Of a DNA stretch of 64,000 nt, positions 43,374 to 53,352 are shown piece after piece. Origin of the DNA: Kluyvera georgiana ATCC 51603. GTDB taxonomy: Bacteria > Pseudomonadota > Gammaproteobacteria > Enterobacterales > Enterobacteriaceae. The position numbers were made by a program, and so were the translations under genes. The notes beneath the pieces were generated by a model. The model was given only the letters and a program-made list of their open reading frames with translations, ran no database searches and was not told the DNA's origin. The DNA is taken from positions 38,266-102,265 of the forward strand of contig NZ_LXEU01000069.1 in the NCBI RefSeq assembly GCF_001654985.1, given 5' to 3'. Every line of letters starts with the position of its first letter. Positions within the stretch are counted from its first letter, which is position 1.

Positions 43374-43763
43374 ATGAAAATACTGCAAATCTCCGTCGGC
43401 ATCATTCGTAATGCTGCAGGCGAAATCTATATTACCCAGCGTGCTGCTGATGCGCATATGGCGCATAAATGGGAATTCCCCGGCGGTAAAATTGAAGCGG
43501 GAGAATCTCCGCAGGAAGCGGTTATTCGTGAGCTGCAGGAAGAGGTTGGGATCGTGACCACCTCGTTACAACCATTTGATAAGCTGGAGTATCAGTTCCC
43601 CGATCGCCACATCACACTGTGGTTCTGGCTGGTGGATAGCTGGGAAGGCGAGCCGTGGGGCAAGGAAGGGCAACCGGGGCGCTGGGTTGCGCAACAGGAT
43701 CTCGTCGCGGACGAATTTCCGCCAGCGAACGTACCGGTGATTGAAAAGCTGATTGCGGGGTAG
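43374..43763 (+). CDS. mutT: 8-oxo-dGTP diphosphatase MutT
   Basis: 129 residues. Cleans the nucleotide pool by hydrolysing 8-oxo-dGTP and so prevents A to C transversions. The Nudix box is complete: GGKIEAGESPQEAVIRELQE followed by EVGI (about 37-60), with the REXXEE glutamates. Follows secA after a terminator. Confidence 0.96.
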   Translation: MKILQISVGIIRNAAGEIYITQRAADAHMAHKWEFPGGKIEAGESPQEAVIRELQEEVGIVTTSLQPFDKLEYQFPDRHITLWFWLVDSWEGEPWGKEGQPGRWVAQQDLVADEFPPANVPVIEKLIAG

Positions 43764-43804
43764 ACCTGATAAGCAGAGCGCCATCAGGTAAAATGACGCA
43801 GATT

Positions 43805-43840
43805 GCCGGATAGCGGCGCATCGCCTTATCCGGCCTACGC
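43805..43840. repeat. REP sequence after mutT
   Basis: GCCGGATAGCGGCGCATCGC continuing to CTTATCCGGCCTACGC is a typical REP palindrome between the convergent mutT and yacG genes. Confidence 0.8.
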
Positions 43841-43844
43841 TAAA

Positions 43845-44042
43845 TTACTGCTGCTGCTCTTCGCTCCAGTCATCGCTGTCGGAGAGATCGCCGCTGCTTG
43901 GGATTCGCTTTTCCTCCGCAGCCCACTCGCCGAGGTCAATCAGCTGGCAGCGCTTGGAGCAAAAAGGGCGATAGGGGCTTTGTTCACCCCACACAACCGG
44001 TTTGTTGCAGGTGGGGCAGTTTACCGTAATGACGTCAGACAT
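43845..44042 (-). CDS. yacG: DNA gyrase inhibitor YacG, zinc-binding
   Basis: 65 residues. Small protein that binds GyrB and inhibits gyrase in vitro. Four cysteines (9, 12, 28, 32) form a zinc site in the pattern CPTC...FCSKRC; the tail is acidic and Gln-rich. It follows zapD after 9 bases in the coaE-zapD-yacG unit. Confidence 0.93.
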   Translation of the reverse strand: MSDVITVNCPTCNKPVVWGEQSPYRPFCSKRCQLIDLGEWAAEEKRIPSSGDLSDSDDWSEEQQQ

Positions 44043-44051
44043 CTTCTCTCC

Positions 44052-44795
44052 TTAGCAGCACGCCAGTTCAAAATCCAGACGCTCTGGCACCACGCCATGC
44101 TCGCTGTCCAGCGGCATAAAACGGATGGCAAATCGGCTCTTGTGCCCGGAGATCTGCGGGTAAAGCTGCGAGGCGAGCTCGAGCTTCAGGCGCAGCAGGT
44201 CGGCATCTTCGCCGTTGTCCTGATAAAAACCGTTCAGGCTGGTTTGTTTGCGGAACAGGGCTGAGTTACGTACCAGATCGAGAATTAACGTCAGTGCCTG
44301 ATTCAGCGGCTCCAGGCTAGCCAGCCAGGTTTCTACGAGCGCATCACGCTGATGCTGTCTGGCGTTCAGCCAGATATGCAGCGTCGGCAGGTCGAAGCTG
44401 CAGCAACCGCCCGGAATGCTCAGACGCTGGCGAACCAGCGCAATCAGGCGATCTTCACGCAGGAATTGCCCGATGCGCGGCGCGGCCATCAGGATGCTAC
44501 TGCTGTTTTTCAACTGCTGGCGTAGAGCGTCGATACGGCTGAGGTCAACGCCCGGGACTTCGCTCCAGGCGTTCAGTTTACGCTGCTGGCGCTCCAGCTC
44601 TTTGAGCAGTTCTGTGCGGATATCGCCGCGTTCGAACACATCCAGTAAATCCCCGACGTTGCGAAAAAAGTGCAGCGCGCTGGCGTGATCTCTGATGGGT
44701 AAATTAGCATTCAATTGCTCAGTCAGAAATTCAATACGCAGCCAGGTACGCATTTTTTCGTTTAGCGGATGCTCAAAAAGGATGTGGGTGTGCAT
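44052..44795 (-). CDS. zapD: Cell division protein ZapD (YacF)
   Basis: 247 residues. Cross-links and bundles FtsZ filaments by binding the FtsZ C-terminal peptide. The sequence follows E. coli Zap[20 protein letters not shown] at the start, [20 protein letters not shown] and [16 protein letters not shown] in the middle, and [13 protein letters not shown] near the end. Its ATG shares one base with the coaE stop. Confidence 0.95.
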   Translation of the reverse strand: MHTHILFEHPLNEKMRTWLRIEFLTEQLNANLPIRDHASALHFFRNVGDLLDVFERGDIRTELLKELERQQRKLNAWSEVPGVDLSRIDALRQQLKNSSSILMAAPRIGQFLREDRLIALVRQRLSIPGGCCSFDLPTLHIWLNARQHQRDALVETWLASLEPLNQALTLILDLVRNSALFRKQTSLNGFYQDNGEDADLLRLKLELASQLYPQISGHKSRFAIRFMPLDSEHGVVPERLDFELACC

Positions 44796-45415
44796 TACGA
44801 TTTTTCCTGTGAAACAGCCTGTGCCGCGAGCTCAAGATAGTGCGCGTGAAGGCGAGCAACATCCGATGCAATGGCATCTGGTGTGCCGTTGTTATTAATA
44901 ACGTCGTCAGCCACGGCCAGACGCGCTTCGCGCGTGGCCTGGGCAGCAAGAATATTTTCCGCATGCTCTCGCGACACATTGTCGCGCTGCATGGTACGAA
45001 GAAGCTGGGTTTCGCGCGATACGTCAACGACCAGCACGCGATCGGCCCGCTCATACAGTTTGTTTTCCACCAGCAGAGGAACGACCCAAAGCACGTAAGG
45101 CGAGGTGGCCTGACGAAGCTGACGCTGCGTTTCCTGCTGAATCAAAGGGTGCAGAAGGGCATTGAGCCAGGCTTTTTCCTCCGGGTTGGCGAAAATACGT
45201 TCGCGTAGCGCCCGGCGATTGAGCGCCCCTTCCTCGGTCAGAATGTGGTGACCGAAATGTTCGGTAATGGCTGCCAGCGCTGGCGTGCCGGGTTCGACAA
45301 CCTGACGGGCAAGAATATCGGCATCAATCACGTTAATTCCCAGGCAAGAAAACGCATCTGCGACCGTGCTTTTGCCGCTACCGATGCCGCCTGTTAACGC
45401 CACTGTGTAAGTCAT
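44795..45415 (-). CDS. coaE: Dephospho-CoA kinase CoaE
   Basis: 206 residues. Last step of coenzyme A synthesis, phosphorylating the 3' hydroxyl of dephospho-CoA. P-loop GGIGSGKST (about 9-17), [13 protein letters not shown] (CoA-binding region) and the lid RRALRERIF. First gene of coaE-zapD-yacG, divergent from guaC. Confidence 0.96.
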   Translation of the reverse strand: MTYTVALTGGIGSGKSTVADAFSCLGINVIDADILARQVVEPGTPALAAITEHFGHHILTEEGALNRRALRERIFANPEEKAWLNALLHPLIQQETQRQLRQATSPYVLWVVPLLVENKLYERADRVLVVDVSRETQLLRTMQRDNVSREHAENILAAQATREARLAVADDVINNNGTPDAIASDVARLHAHYLELAAQAVSQEKS

Positions 45416-45639
45416 ACCGCTTAGCCCTGGAATTTTAGTATGAAAATCATTTGGTTAAAAAACTGGCGCTCAAAGTATGCGAATCAAAGAAGCACGGTAC
45501 AATTCGCCAGGTAAATTTATGGGATTGTAGCTTAAAAAAAGTGAAAATCGCAGTCTTGCGAAGACCTGATTAGTGCGTATGATTGCATTACTGGAGTTGT
45601 GCTCTCAATTTAATTGCCATTAACCCCAGGAATTCGCAC
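45416..45639. promoter_or_regulatory. Divergent coaE/guaC promoter region
   Basis: 224 bases between divergent starts. AT-rich around 45430-45550, so promoters for both genes are expected here; no operator was assigned with confidence. Confidence 0.45.
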
Positions 45640-46683
45640 ATGCGTATCGAAGAAGATCTGAAGTTAGGTTTCAAAGACGTTCTTATCCGCCCTAAACGCT
45701 CTACTCTTAAAAGCCGTTCCGATGTTGAACTGGAACGCGAATTCACCTTTAAACACTCAGGCCAACGCTGGTCAGGCGTACCGATTATTGCTGCGAATAT
45801 GGACTCCGTGGGGACTTTCGGGATGGCAAAAGCACTCGCCTCTTTCGATATCCTGACTGCCGTACACAAACACTACTCTGTTGAAGAGTGGAAAGCCTTT
45901 GTGCAGGCCGAATCTGAAGACGTGCTCAAACACGTGATGGTCTCTACCGGGACCTCCGATGCTGACTTCGAAAAAACGCAGCAGATCCTCAAGCTGAACT
46001 CAGCGCTGAACTTTGTGTGTATTGACGTAGCTAATGGTTACTCTGAGCACTTTGTACAGTTTGTGGCGAAAGCGCGTGAGGCATGGCCGACGAAAACGAT
46101 CTGTGCCGGCAACGTGGTAACCGGCGAGATGTGCGAAGAGCTGATTCTGTCCGGCGCGGACATCGTCAAAGTGGGCATCGGCCCTGGCTCCGTGTGCACC
46201 ACCCGCGTGAAAACCGGCGTCGGCTATCCGCAGCTGTCCGCAGTCATTGAATGTGCCGATGCGGCGCACGGCCTTGGCGGCCAGATCGTCAGCGACGGCG
46301 GCTGCACCATGCCGGGTGATGTGGCGAAAGCCTTTGGCGGCGGTGCCGACTTCGTGATGCTGGGCGGCATGCTGGCTGGCCACGATGAAAGCGGCGGCGT
46401 GATTGTCGAAGAGAACGGCGAGAAATTTATGCTGTTCTACGGCATGAGCTCCGAGTCGGCGATGAAGCGCCACGTCGGCGGCGTGGCCCAGTATCGCGCG
46501 GCAGAAGGCAAAACCGTGAAGCTACCGCTGCGTGGCCCGGTCGATAACACCGCGCGTGATATCCTTGGCGGCCTGCGTTCAGCGTGCACCTACGTCGGGG
46601 CATCTCGTCTGAAAGAGTTGACCAAACGCACCACCTTTATTCGGGTACAGGAACAAGAGAACCGCGTGTTCAACAGCCTGTAA
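45640..46683 (+). CDS. guaC: GMP reductase GuaC
   Basis: 347 residues. NADPH-dependent conversion of GMP to IMP, which links guanine and adenine nucleotides. IMPDH/GMPR barrel with the active-site loop [12 protein letters not shown] (catalytic Cys186), [30 protein letters not shown] phosphate-binding part and [13 protein letters not shown]. The ATG at 45640 follows CCAGGAA and matches the E. coli N terminus [15 protein letters not shown]; an upstream in-frame ATG at 45583 is rejected. Confidence 0.97.
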   Translation: MRIEEDLKLGFKDVLIRPKRSTLKSRSDVELEREFTFKHSGQRWSGVPIIAANMDSVGTFGMAKALASFDILTAVHKHYSVEEWKAFVQAESEDVLKHVMVSTGTSDADFEKTQQILKLNSALNFVCIDVANGYSEHFVQFVAKAREAWPTKTICAGNVVTGEMCEELILSGADIVKVGIGPGSVCTTRVKTGVGYPQLSAVIECADAAHGLGGQIVSDGGCTMPGDVAKAFGGGADFVMLGGMLAGHDESGGVIVEENGEKFMLFYGMSSESAMKRHVGGVAQYRAAEGKTVKLPLRGPVDNTARDILGGLRSACTYVGASRLKELTKRTTFIRVQEQENRVFNSL

Positions 46684-46690
46684 CCCCTTT

Positions 46691-46717
46691 AACGCTGGTG
46701 CCGTATGCGCCAGCGTT
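46691..46717. terminator. Bidirectional stem-loop between guaC and hofC
   Basis: AACGCTGG (46691-46698) pairs with CCAGCGTT (46710-46717). It sits seven bases after the guaC stop and overlaps the hofC stop codon (46716-46718), so it could end both converging transcripts. Confidence 0.6.
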
Positions 46718-47915
46718 ATCCCGCTCCGCCGATCGCCTCTCCCAGATGAAAAATGGGCAGGTACATGGCGACGACCAGCGTTCCAATGATTAACCCCGTG
46801 ACGATAAGCAGCAACGGCTCCAGCATCGACGTCAGGTTTTCCGCCAGATTCTGGGTACTCTCATTGTGATGCCGCGCCAGATTCTCCAGCATTTCATCCA
46901 GCGCCCCGGACGCTTCCCCCGTTCTCACCAGCTGTAAGCACAGTGGTGTAAACACGTGACTATTTTCCATGGCCTGCCAGATGGTACAACCCTGCGCCAC
47001 ATCGTGATGCAGCCTGGCGATAACCTCACGCCACCACGGACAGGTGAGCGTCTCTTCAACGGTTTCCAGCCCCTGCAAAAAGGCGATGCCTGCGCGTTGC
47101 GTCAGTGATAGAACGGTAAAAATCTGGCTAAGCATCTGGCCGCGCCTGAGCTTGCCCATAATTGGCAGTGCGAGCAGTATTTCTTGGCGGACACGTTGCC
47201 ATGGCGGATGATTTTTTAACGCTACGCCGAGCGCCGCAGGCAACAGCAAAGAAACAAAAAGGGGAATGCACCATCGTTCAATAAAGGCGGTGCTTGCGAT
47301 GACGGCCTGCGTCAGCGCGGGCAACGGCGTGTTGAAGGTACGATAGATGGCGGTAAATTCCGGCAGGACGAAACTCACCATCGCCACCACCACCAGCACG
47401 GCCAGTGACAGGATAATCAGCGGATAGCGCAGTGCCTTTTTCACTTTTGCCGTGAGCAGCCGTTGCGCTTTCTGCTGTTGAGAAAGTGCCAGACAGCACT
47501 GTTCCAGCTTACCGGTGATTTCACCGGTGCGAATCATCGCCAGATAGAGTGGCGGAAAAGCCTGTGGCCATGACTTCAATCCTTCCGATAATGTGACACC
47601 TTGTGCCAGGCGGTTAGCCAGCGAGTTGAGGAGGGCGCGCCACTGCGCTGCGGGGTGTTGCTGGCCGAGGAGCGTCAGGCTGTCTGATAAGGTAAGACCG
47701 GCCTGCAAAAGCGTTGCTAACTGACCGATCACTGCACAGCTATGCTGCGATCGCCAGAGTGATGGGTTCACCGCGCGGCGTTTCAACGATAAGGCGATAA
47801 TGTTTTGCTGCGCGAGCGCCATCAGCGCGCCAGGCCGATGGCTGGCCCAGAGCGTACCGCGATGCTCGATGCCGTTGGGGTCAAGCCCACGCCAGTACCA
47901 AAGCTGTTCACGCAT
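46716..47915 (-). CDS. hofC: Type IV pilus inner-membrane platform protein HofC (PilC/GspF)
   Basis: 399 residues. Polytopic platform on which the pilus assembly ATPase works. GspF/PilC family with two related halves: ALLNSLANRLAQGVTLSEGL near 90-130 and the second copy GCTIWQAMENSHVFTPLCLQLVRTGEASGALDEMLENLA near 310-350, and three hydrophobic helices (about 165-190, 215-235 and the C-terminal 370-390). Overlaps hofB by eight bases. Forms hofC-hofB-ppdD, called pilC, pilB and pilA in other bacteria. Confidence 0.92.
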   Translation of the reverse strand: MREQLWYWRGLDPNGIEHRGTLWASHRPGALMALAQQNIIALSLKRRAVNPSLWRSQHSCAVIGQLATLLQAGLTLSDSLTLLGQQHPAAQWRALLNSLANRLAQGVTLSEGLKSWPQAFPPLYLAMIRTGEITGKLEQCCLALSQQQKAQRLLTAKVKKALRYPLIILSLAVLVVVAMVSFVLPEFTAIYRTFNTPLPALTQAVIASTAFIERWCIPLFVSLLLPAALGVALKNHPPWQRVRQEILLALPIMGKLRRGQMLSQIFTVLSLTQRAGIAFLQGLETVEETLTCPWWREVIARLHHDVAQGCTIWQAMENSHVFTPLCLQLVRTGEASGALDEMLENLARHHNESTQNLAENLTSMLEPLLLIVTGLIIGTLVVAMYLPIFHLGEAIGGAG

Positions 47916-49293
47916 CCTGTGGGAGCCCTAGCACGCGCAGCAGTTCTTCCTGCGTGGTTAGCCCTTGCTCGACGGCCCGGCAGCCGTTTTCAAACAGCGT
48001 GGACATACCCGATTCCCGCGCATGGGCCATGAGTTCAGCCGGATTAAGGCCACTGGCAATACACTGTCTCAGTGTGGGCGTGAGCGGCAGCAGTTCAAAC
48101 AGGGCAAGACGGCCCTGGTAGCCATGATAACAGTGCTCGCAGCCTGGTGCCGTCCAGTGCGGTAGCGGACGCGGCCACAGTGATGGTGGGAGCGGTTGTG
48201 CATTGGGTAACCTCTTTTGACAGTGCGGGCAGAGTCGTCGTACCAACCTCTGAGCGACAACCATTATCAATGCCGATGACACCATCCAGCGCGCCACGCC
48301 CATCTGCTCCAGGCGTACCAGCGTTTCGACGGTAGAGTTGGTATGCAGCGTCGAGAGCACCAGATGACCGGTTTGTGCGGCTTTGATAGCGATCTCTGCC
48401 GTCTCACCGTCGCGGATTTCACCCACCATCACGATGTCGGGATCCTGACGCAGCAAGGCGCGGAGTACGTTCTGGAAGGTTAATCCCGCGCGGGGACTGA
48501 TCTGCGTCTGGTTCAGGCCATCAAGCGGAATCTCAATAGGGTCTTCCACACTACAGATATTGACGTCGCTATGGTTGCGACTTTGCAGCGCGCTGTATAG
48601 CGTCACCGTTTTTCCGCTGCCCGTCGGCCCGGTAACCAGAATCAGTCCTTGCGGTTGATTCAGCGCGGACTGAAGCTGCGAGTGCTCGCGGTCTGACAAC
48701 CCCAGTTGCTTAAGGTCCAGCGCCTGTTCAACCTTATGCAGCAGACGCAGCACCGCTTTTTCGCCGTAGCGACAGGGCAGCGTCGAGAGTCTGAATGAGA
48801 GCGGCTTATCGGCAATATCTATCGTGAACTGCCCGTCCTGAGGTAATCGACGCTCGGCGATATCCAGGCCGCCGAGCACCTTTAGCCTGGCGATAAGCGG
48901 TGCCATTAGCGGGAACGAGACAGGGGCAAGAGGATGCAGTACGCCGTCGACCCGCAGCCGCACGCGTAGGGCATGCTCGGCCGGCTCAAAGTGGATATCG
49001 GACGCGCGTTGAATCAGCGCCTGTTTGAGCAGATGGTTGAGTAGGTCAACCGCGTTGTCGCTCTCTTCATGCGGTGTGACATTGGCTAAAGGTGCCGACT
49101 GCTGGAGATATTTGTCCATCCTCTCCTGAGTCCAGCATTCAATATCGATACGCTTTTGGCTGGCAAAGCGGAGCGAATCCATCAGCTCGCCGGGCGGCGT
49201 GCCGACCACCGCGATATTCAGTTCATCGGCCGCATTGCCGAGCAGCACTGCGTGGTGACGCTGGCACAGCATTAACAACTGTTCCTGTTTCAT
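47908..49293 (-). CDS. hofB: Type IV pilus assembly ATPase HofB (PilB/GspE)
   Basis: 461 residues. Cytoplasmic ATPase that powers pilin polymerisation. Walker A GPTGSGKT, the Asp box ICSVEDPIEIPL, Walker B VMVGEIRDGETAEIA and the His box GHLVLSTLHTNS are all present, plus a tetracysteine zinc motif CPHC...CEHC near 375-400. The ATG at 49293 has GAGG eight bases upstream and gives the E. coli length; a GTG codon three codons earlier is the alternative. Confidence 0.94.
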   Translation of the reverse strand: MKQEQLLMLCQRHHAVLLGNAADELNIAVVGTPPGELMDSLRFASQKRIDIECWTQERMDKYLQQSAPLANVTPHEESDNAVDLLNHLLKQALIQRASDIHFEPAEHALRVRLRVDGVLHPLAPVSFPLMAPLIARLKVLGGLDIAERRLPQDGQFTIDIADKPLSFRLSTLPCRYGEKAVLRLLHKVEQALDLKQLGLSDREHSQLQSALNQPQGLILVTGPTGSGKTVTLYSALQSRNHSDVNICSVEDPIEIPLDGLNQTQISPRAGLTFQNVLRALLRQDPDIVMVGEIRDGETAEIAIKAAQTGHLVLSTLHTNSTVETLVRLEQMGVARWMVSSALIMVVAQRLVRRLCPHCQKRLPNAQPLPPSLWPRPLPHWTAPGCEHCYHGYQGRLALFELLPLTPTLRQCIASGLNPAELMAHARESGMSTLFENGCRAVEQGLTTQEELLRVLGLPQDA

Positions 49294-49307
49294 CGCTGTC
49301 ACCTCGC

Positions 49308-49745
49308 TTACTGTGCGTCAAAGCGGAAAACATCTTCACAGGCCTGCTGTAGCGCGCCATCGTTCTGAATATCGCAGGTGCGTTGCCAGCCGGTGATGCC
49401 GTTGGCATTATCCCAGCCGGGGACCAGGGTGACGGTCAGACCGTTGAGGCTCTCCTGACCGGTGAGAATAACCGTACCCTGCGCGACGCTCATGGCTGAA
49501 ACATAGCGCGTCGTGGTCGGTGAGGGGATGCCGTTGCTGCCTGCATTGCAGTTATCCAGCCCGCCACGGTCGAGCGCGCACAGTTCGATGGCGGTGCGGT
49601 AGGGGACGAAGGTTTGCAGCATATCGGTTAGCGCTGCTTTGCGTAGGTAGTTCTGGTAGGCCGGGATTCCGATAGCGCTAAGGATAGCGATAATGCCAAT
49701 AACGACCATCAGCTCGATAAGGGTAAAACCTTGCTGTCTGTTCAT
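49308..49745 (-). CDS. ppdD: Major type IV prepilin PpdD
   Basis: 145 residues. Major pilin subunit. The class III prepilin leader MNRQQG is cleaved after Gly6, leaving a methylated Phe start followed by the hydrophobic helix FTLIELMVVIGIIAILSAIG with Glu5. The globular part has cysteines near 50, 60, 118 and 131 for disulphides. ATG at 49745 follows GAGGAG. Prepilin peptidase and secretin genes are not in this window. Confidence 0.94.
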   Translation of the reverse strand: MNRQQGFTLIELMVVIGIIAILSAIGIPAYQNYLRKAALTDMLQTFVPYRTAIELCALDRGGLDNCNAGSNGIPSPTTTRYVSAMSVAQGTVILTGQESLNGLTVTLVPGWDNANGITGWQRTCDIQNDGALQQACEDVFRFDAQ

Positions 49746-49884
49746 GTTCTGCTCCTCGCTGAAACTGGCGCTACTCTGGCAGAGGCTGCTGCGGCCAGCG
49801 AGGGGCAAAATGGTGTTCAGGACGCTGCTTCCCAGCGTTTTTGTTAAGGTTGCAGATGTGCAGGAGGAAGTGGAACGAAGATCG

Positions 49885-49908
49885 AAAAAAGCCCTCGCGG
49901 CGGAGGGC
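49885..49908 (-). terminator. Rho-independent terminator after nadC
   Basis: On the minus strand GCCCTC-CGCCGC-GAGGGC is followed by TTTTTT, 12 bases past the nadC stop. It separates nadC from ppdD. Confidence 0.8.
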
Positions 49909-49919
49909 ATCATCAGCTG

Positions 49920-50876
<957 letters not shown>

Positions 50877-50900
50877 TCACCATATTTTAGGAGATCCTGA

Positions 50901-51464
50901 ATGCAGTTAGATAAGGGCTGGCTGGTGGGCGTTCGGCAGGTGCCGTCCCCTCATCATGATAGTCGCCCGGAGGATGAGGCCCCCTCGCTGCTGGTTGTGC
51001 ACAATATTAGCCTGCCGCCCGGTCAGTTTGGCGGCCCGTGGATAGATGCTCTGTTTACCGGTACGCTCGATCCTGACGCCGATCCGTTTTTTGCGGAAAT
51101 TTGCCATCTGCGGGTATCGGCCCACTGCTTGATCCGTCGCGACGGTGAGATTGTGCAGTTCGTTCCCTTTGATAAACGCGCGTGGCACGCAGGCGTTTCC
51201 TCCTACCACGGGCGTGAACGGTGTAATGATTTCTCTATCGGTATTGAGCTCGAAGGTACCGATACGCTGGCCTATACCGATGCGCAGTATGCGCAGTTGG
51301 CGGCGTTAACACAGCTGCTCATTGCCGAATATCCCCTCATTGCCGACAATATGACGGGTCACAGCGATATCGCGCCTGTGCGTAAAACCGATCCCGGCCC
51401 GGCGTTTGACTGGGCACGTTTTCGCGCGCTGGTCACCCCCTCGTCAGATAAGGAGATGACATGA
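50901..51464 (+). CDS. ampD: 1,6-anhydro-MurNAc-L-alanine amidase AmpD
   Basis: 187 residues. Cytoplasmic zinc amidase that recycles anhydro-muropeptides and, where an inducible ampC is present, keeps it repressed. Amidase_2 family with zinc ligands His34 (LVVHNIS), His154 and Asp164 ([19 protein letters not shown]). GGAG upstream of the start. Overlaps ampE by four bases. Confidence 0.96.
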   Translation: MQLDKGWLVGVRQVPSPHHDSRPEDEAPSLLVVHNISLPPGQFGGPWIDALFTGTLDPDADPFFAEICHLRVSAHCLIRRDGEIVQFVPFDKRAWHAGVSSYHGRERCNDFSIGIELEGTDTLAYTDAQYAQLAALTQLLIAEYPLIADNMTGHSDIAPVRKTDPGPAFDWARFRALVTPSSDKEMT

Positions 51465-52315
51465 CGTTGTTTACCACGCTTCTGGTTCTGCTGGCCGAAC
51501 GCCTGTTTAAACTTGGCGAGCACTGGCAACTTGACCATCGTCTGGAGGCACTGTTTCGCCGGGTGAAACACTATTCCCTGGCCGCCACGCTGCTGATGAC
51601 CATCGCGGCGATGGCGGTGGTCGGGATTATTCAGCGTGCGTTGGATGGGCTGCTGTTTAATGTGCCGCAGCTTATTTTCTGGATTCTGCTGGGGCTGCTG
51701 TGTATTGGCGCGGGTCGCGTTCGTCTGCACTATCATGCTTACCTGAAGGCGGCATCACGTAATGATGCCCACGCTCGTGAGGCGATGGCCAGCGAACTGA
51801 CGATGATTCATGGCGTCCCTCCGGGTTGCGATGAGCGTGAGTTCCTGCGTGAATTGCAGAACGCGCTGCTGTGGATCAACTATCGTTTCTACCTCGCTCC
51901 GTTGTTCTGGTTTGTCGTCGGGGGCGCCTGGGGGCCGGTGGCGCTTATGGGCTATGCGTTCCTGCGCTCGTGGCAGTCCTACCTCGCGCGCTACCAAACG
52001 CCGCACCAGCGTCTACAGTCGGGGATTGACGCGATTCTGCACGTGGTGGATTGGGTCCCTGTACGCCTGGTTGGCGTGGTGTATGCGCTGATTGGTCACG
52101 GTGAGAAGGCGCTTCCTGCGTGGTTTGCTTCGCTGGGCGATCGCCATTCTTCACAGTATCAGGTGTTGACGACGCTGGCGCAGTATTCGCTGGCTCGCGA
52201 GCCGCACGTGGATAAGGTGGAGACGCCAAAGGCGGCGGTTTCGATGGCGAAGAAGACGTCATATGCGGTCGTGGTGGTGATGGCGCTGCTGACTATCTAT
52301 GGGACGCTAGTGTAG
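51461..52315 (+). CDS. ampE: Inner-membrane protein AmpE
   Basis: 284 residues. Membrane protein coupled to ampD, once proposed as a sensory transducer for beta-lactamase induction; exact role unclear. Four hydrophobic helices are seen (about 40-60, 65-85, 145-170 and the last 20 residues). Same length and layout as the E. coli protein. Confidence 0.94.
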   Translation: MTLFTTLLVLLAERLFKLGEHWQLDHRLEALFRRVKHYSLAATLLMTIAAMAVVGIIQRALDGLLFNVPQLIFWILLGLLCIGAGRVRLHYHAYLKAASRNDAHAREAMASELTMIHGVPPGCDEREFLRELQNALLWINYRFYLAPLFWFVVGGAWGPVALMGYAFLRSWQSYLARYQTPHQRLQSGIDAILHVVDWVPVRLVGVVYALIGHGEKALPAWFASLGDRHSSQYQVLTTLAQYSLAREPHVDKVETPKAAVSMAKKTSYAVVVVMALLTIYGTLV

Positions 52316-52321
52316 TTTTTG

Positions 52322-52395
52322 GCCGGATGGCGGCCTCGCCTTATCCGGCCTACGATGAGTCTCGAAGGCCCGGTGAGGCGAAGCGCCACCGGGCA
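52322..52395. repeat. REP-type palindromes after ampE
   Basis: GGCCGGATGGCGGCCTCGCC running to TTATCCGGCCTACG (52322-52354) and the second palindrome GCCCGGTGAGGCG / CGCCACCGGGC (52369-52395) lie between the convergent ampE and GH43 genes. They may also end transcription from both sides. Confidence 0.75.
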
Positions 52396-52401
52396 ATGCT
52401 T

Positions 52402-53352
52402 TTACTGCGTATCGGCTGGCGGAATACCAAAGTCCGGCATCCCATCTTCTTTCCAGCAGACGGTCTTCAATCGGGTATGACGATTCGGGTCATACAGCGG
52501 GTCGCCTTCAATTTCCGTGTAGTTCCTCGCATGATAAACCAGCACATCCTCACCTTCTGGCGTCTGCGTAAAGCTATTGTGTCCGGGGCCATACTGGCGA
52601 TTTTCATAGCTGGTGGTGAATACAGGTTCCGGTGACTTATGCCAGTTTTCCACCTTGGTCATATCGGCGTCTTTATCAATCCACAGCAGGCCCATGCAGT
52701 AGTTTTCGTCGGTGGCGCTGGCGGAGTAGCTGATAAACAGACGGTTGCCGTGGGTGACGACGGCAGGCCCTTCGTTCACCAGAAAACCGCGGCACTCCCA
52801 ATCGAACTCAGGTTTGCTGAGCATCACAGGTTCACCTTTCAGGGTCCACGGGTTTTCCAGTTCGGCCAGATACAGGTTGGAGTTACCGGCAATCTCCGGC
52901 GACTTTTGCGCCCACAAATACCACAGTTTGCCCTGATGCGCGAAGGTGGTGGCATCGAGGCAGAAGGTGTCGAACGGCGTTTTTACCTGACCTTTCTCAA
53001 CCCATTTCCCGCTGAGCGGATCGGCGTCGCTGCACTCCAGCACAAACATGCGGTGCTGGAACATCCCCAGACTGTCGAACGCCTGAGTGTGGGCGGCGGC
53101 GAAGTAGATATACCATTTGCCGTCAATGTGGTGCAGCTCCGGCGCCCAGATAAGGTTGCTCATCGGGCCGCTGTCCGGCTTGCGCCAGACCACCACCGGT
53201 TCCGCAGTGCGCAGGCCGTCGAGATCGTCGGCGCGGCGGATCTCCAGCCGGTCATATTCCGGGACAGAGGCGATAAAGTAGTACGTTCCCTTGTGACGCA
53301 GAATAAACGGATCGGCGCGTTGCTCAATAAAGGGGTTAGGCCAGTTCTTCAT
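52402..53352 (-). CDS. GH43 glycosidase (arabinofuranosidase/xylosidase type), intracellular
   Basis: 316 residues. Single-domain five-bladed beta-propeller glycosidase. The catalytic triad of GH43 is visible: general base Asp14 in RADPFI, pKa-modulating Asp133 in CLDATTF and acid Glu194 in NEGPAVV; YGPGHNSF (His258) is the usual calcium/substrate motif. No signal peptide, so it cleaves imported oligosaccharides. Paired with a GPH transporter, overlapping its stop by one base. An exo-acting alpha-L-arabinofuranosidase is my first guess, a beta-xylosidase the second; the family alone does not decide. No linked regulator is present. Confidence 0.82.
   Translation of the reverse strand: MKNWPNPFIEQRADPFILRHKGTYYFIASVPEYDRLEIRRADDLDGLRTAEPVVVWRKPDSGPMSNLIWAPELHHIDGKWYIYFAAAHTQAFDSLGMFQHRMFVLECSDADPLSGKWVEKGQVKTPFDTFCLDATTFAHQGKLWYLWAQKSPEIAGNSNLYLAELENPWTLKGEPVMLSKPEFDWECRGFLVNEGPAVVTHGNRLFISYSASATDENYCMGLLWIDKDADMTKVENWHKSPEPVFTTSYENRQYGPGHNSFTQTPEGEDVLVYHARNYTEIEGDPLYDPNRHTRLKTVCWKEDGMPDFGIPPADTQ

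Noticed and set aside
49746..49913. N-terminal extension of PpdD upstream of 49745
   Set aside because: The prepilin leader must be short and begins at MNRQQG; the extension is intergenic sequence with the nadC terminator.
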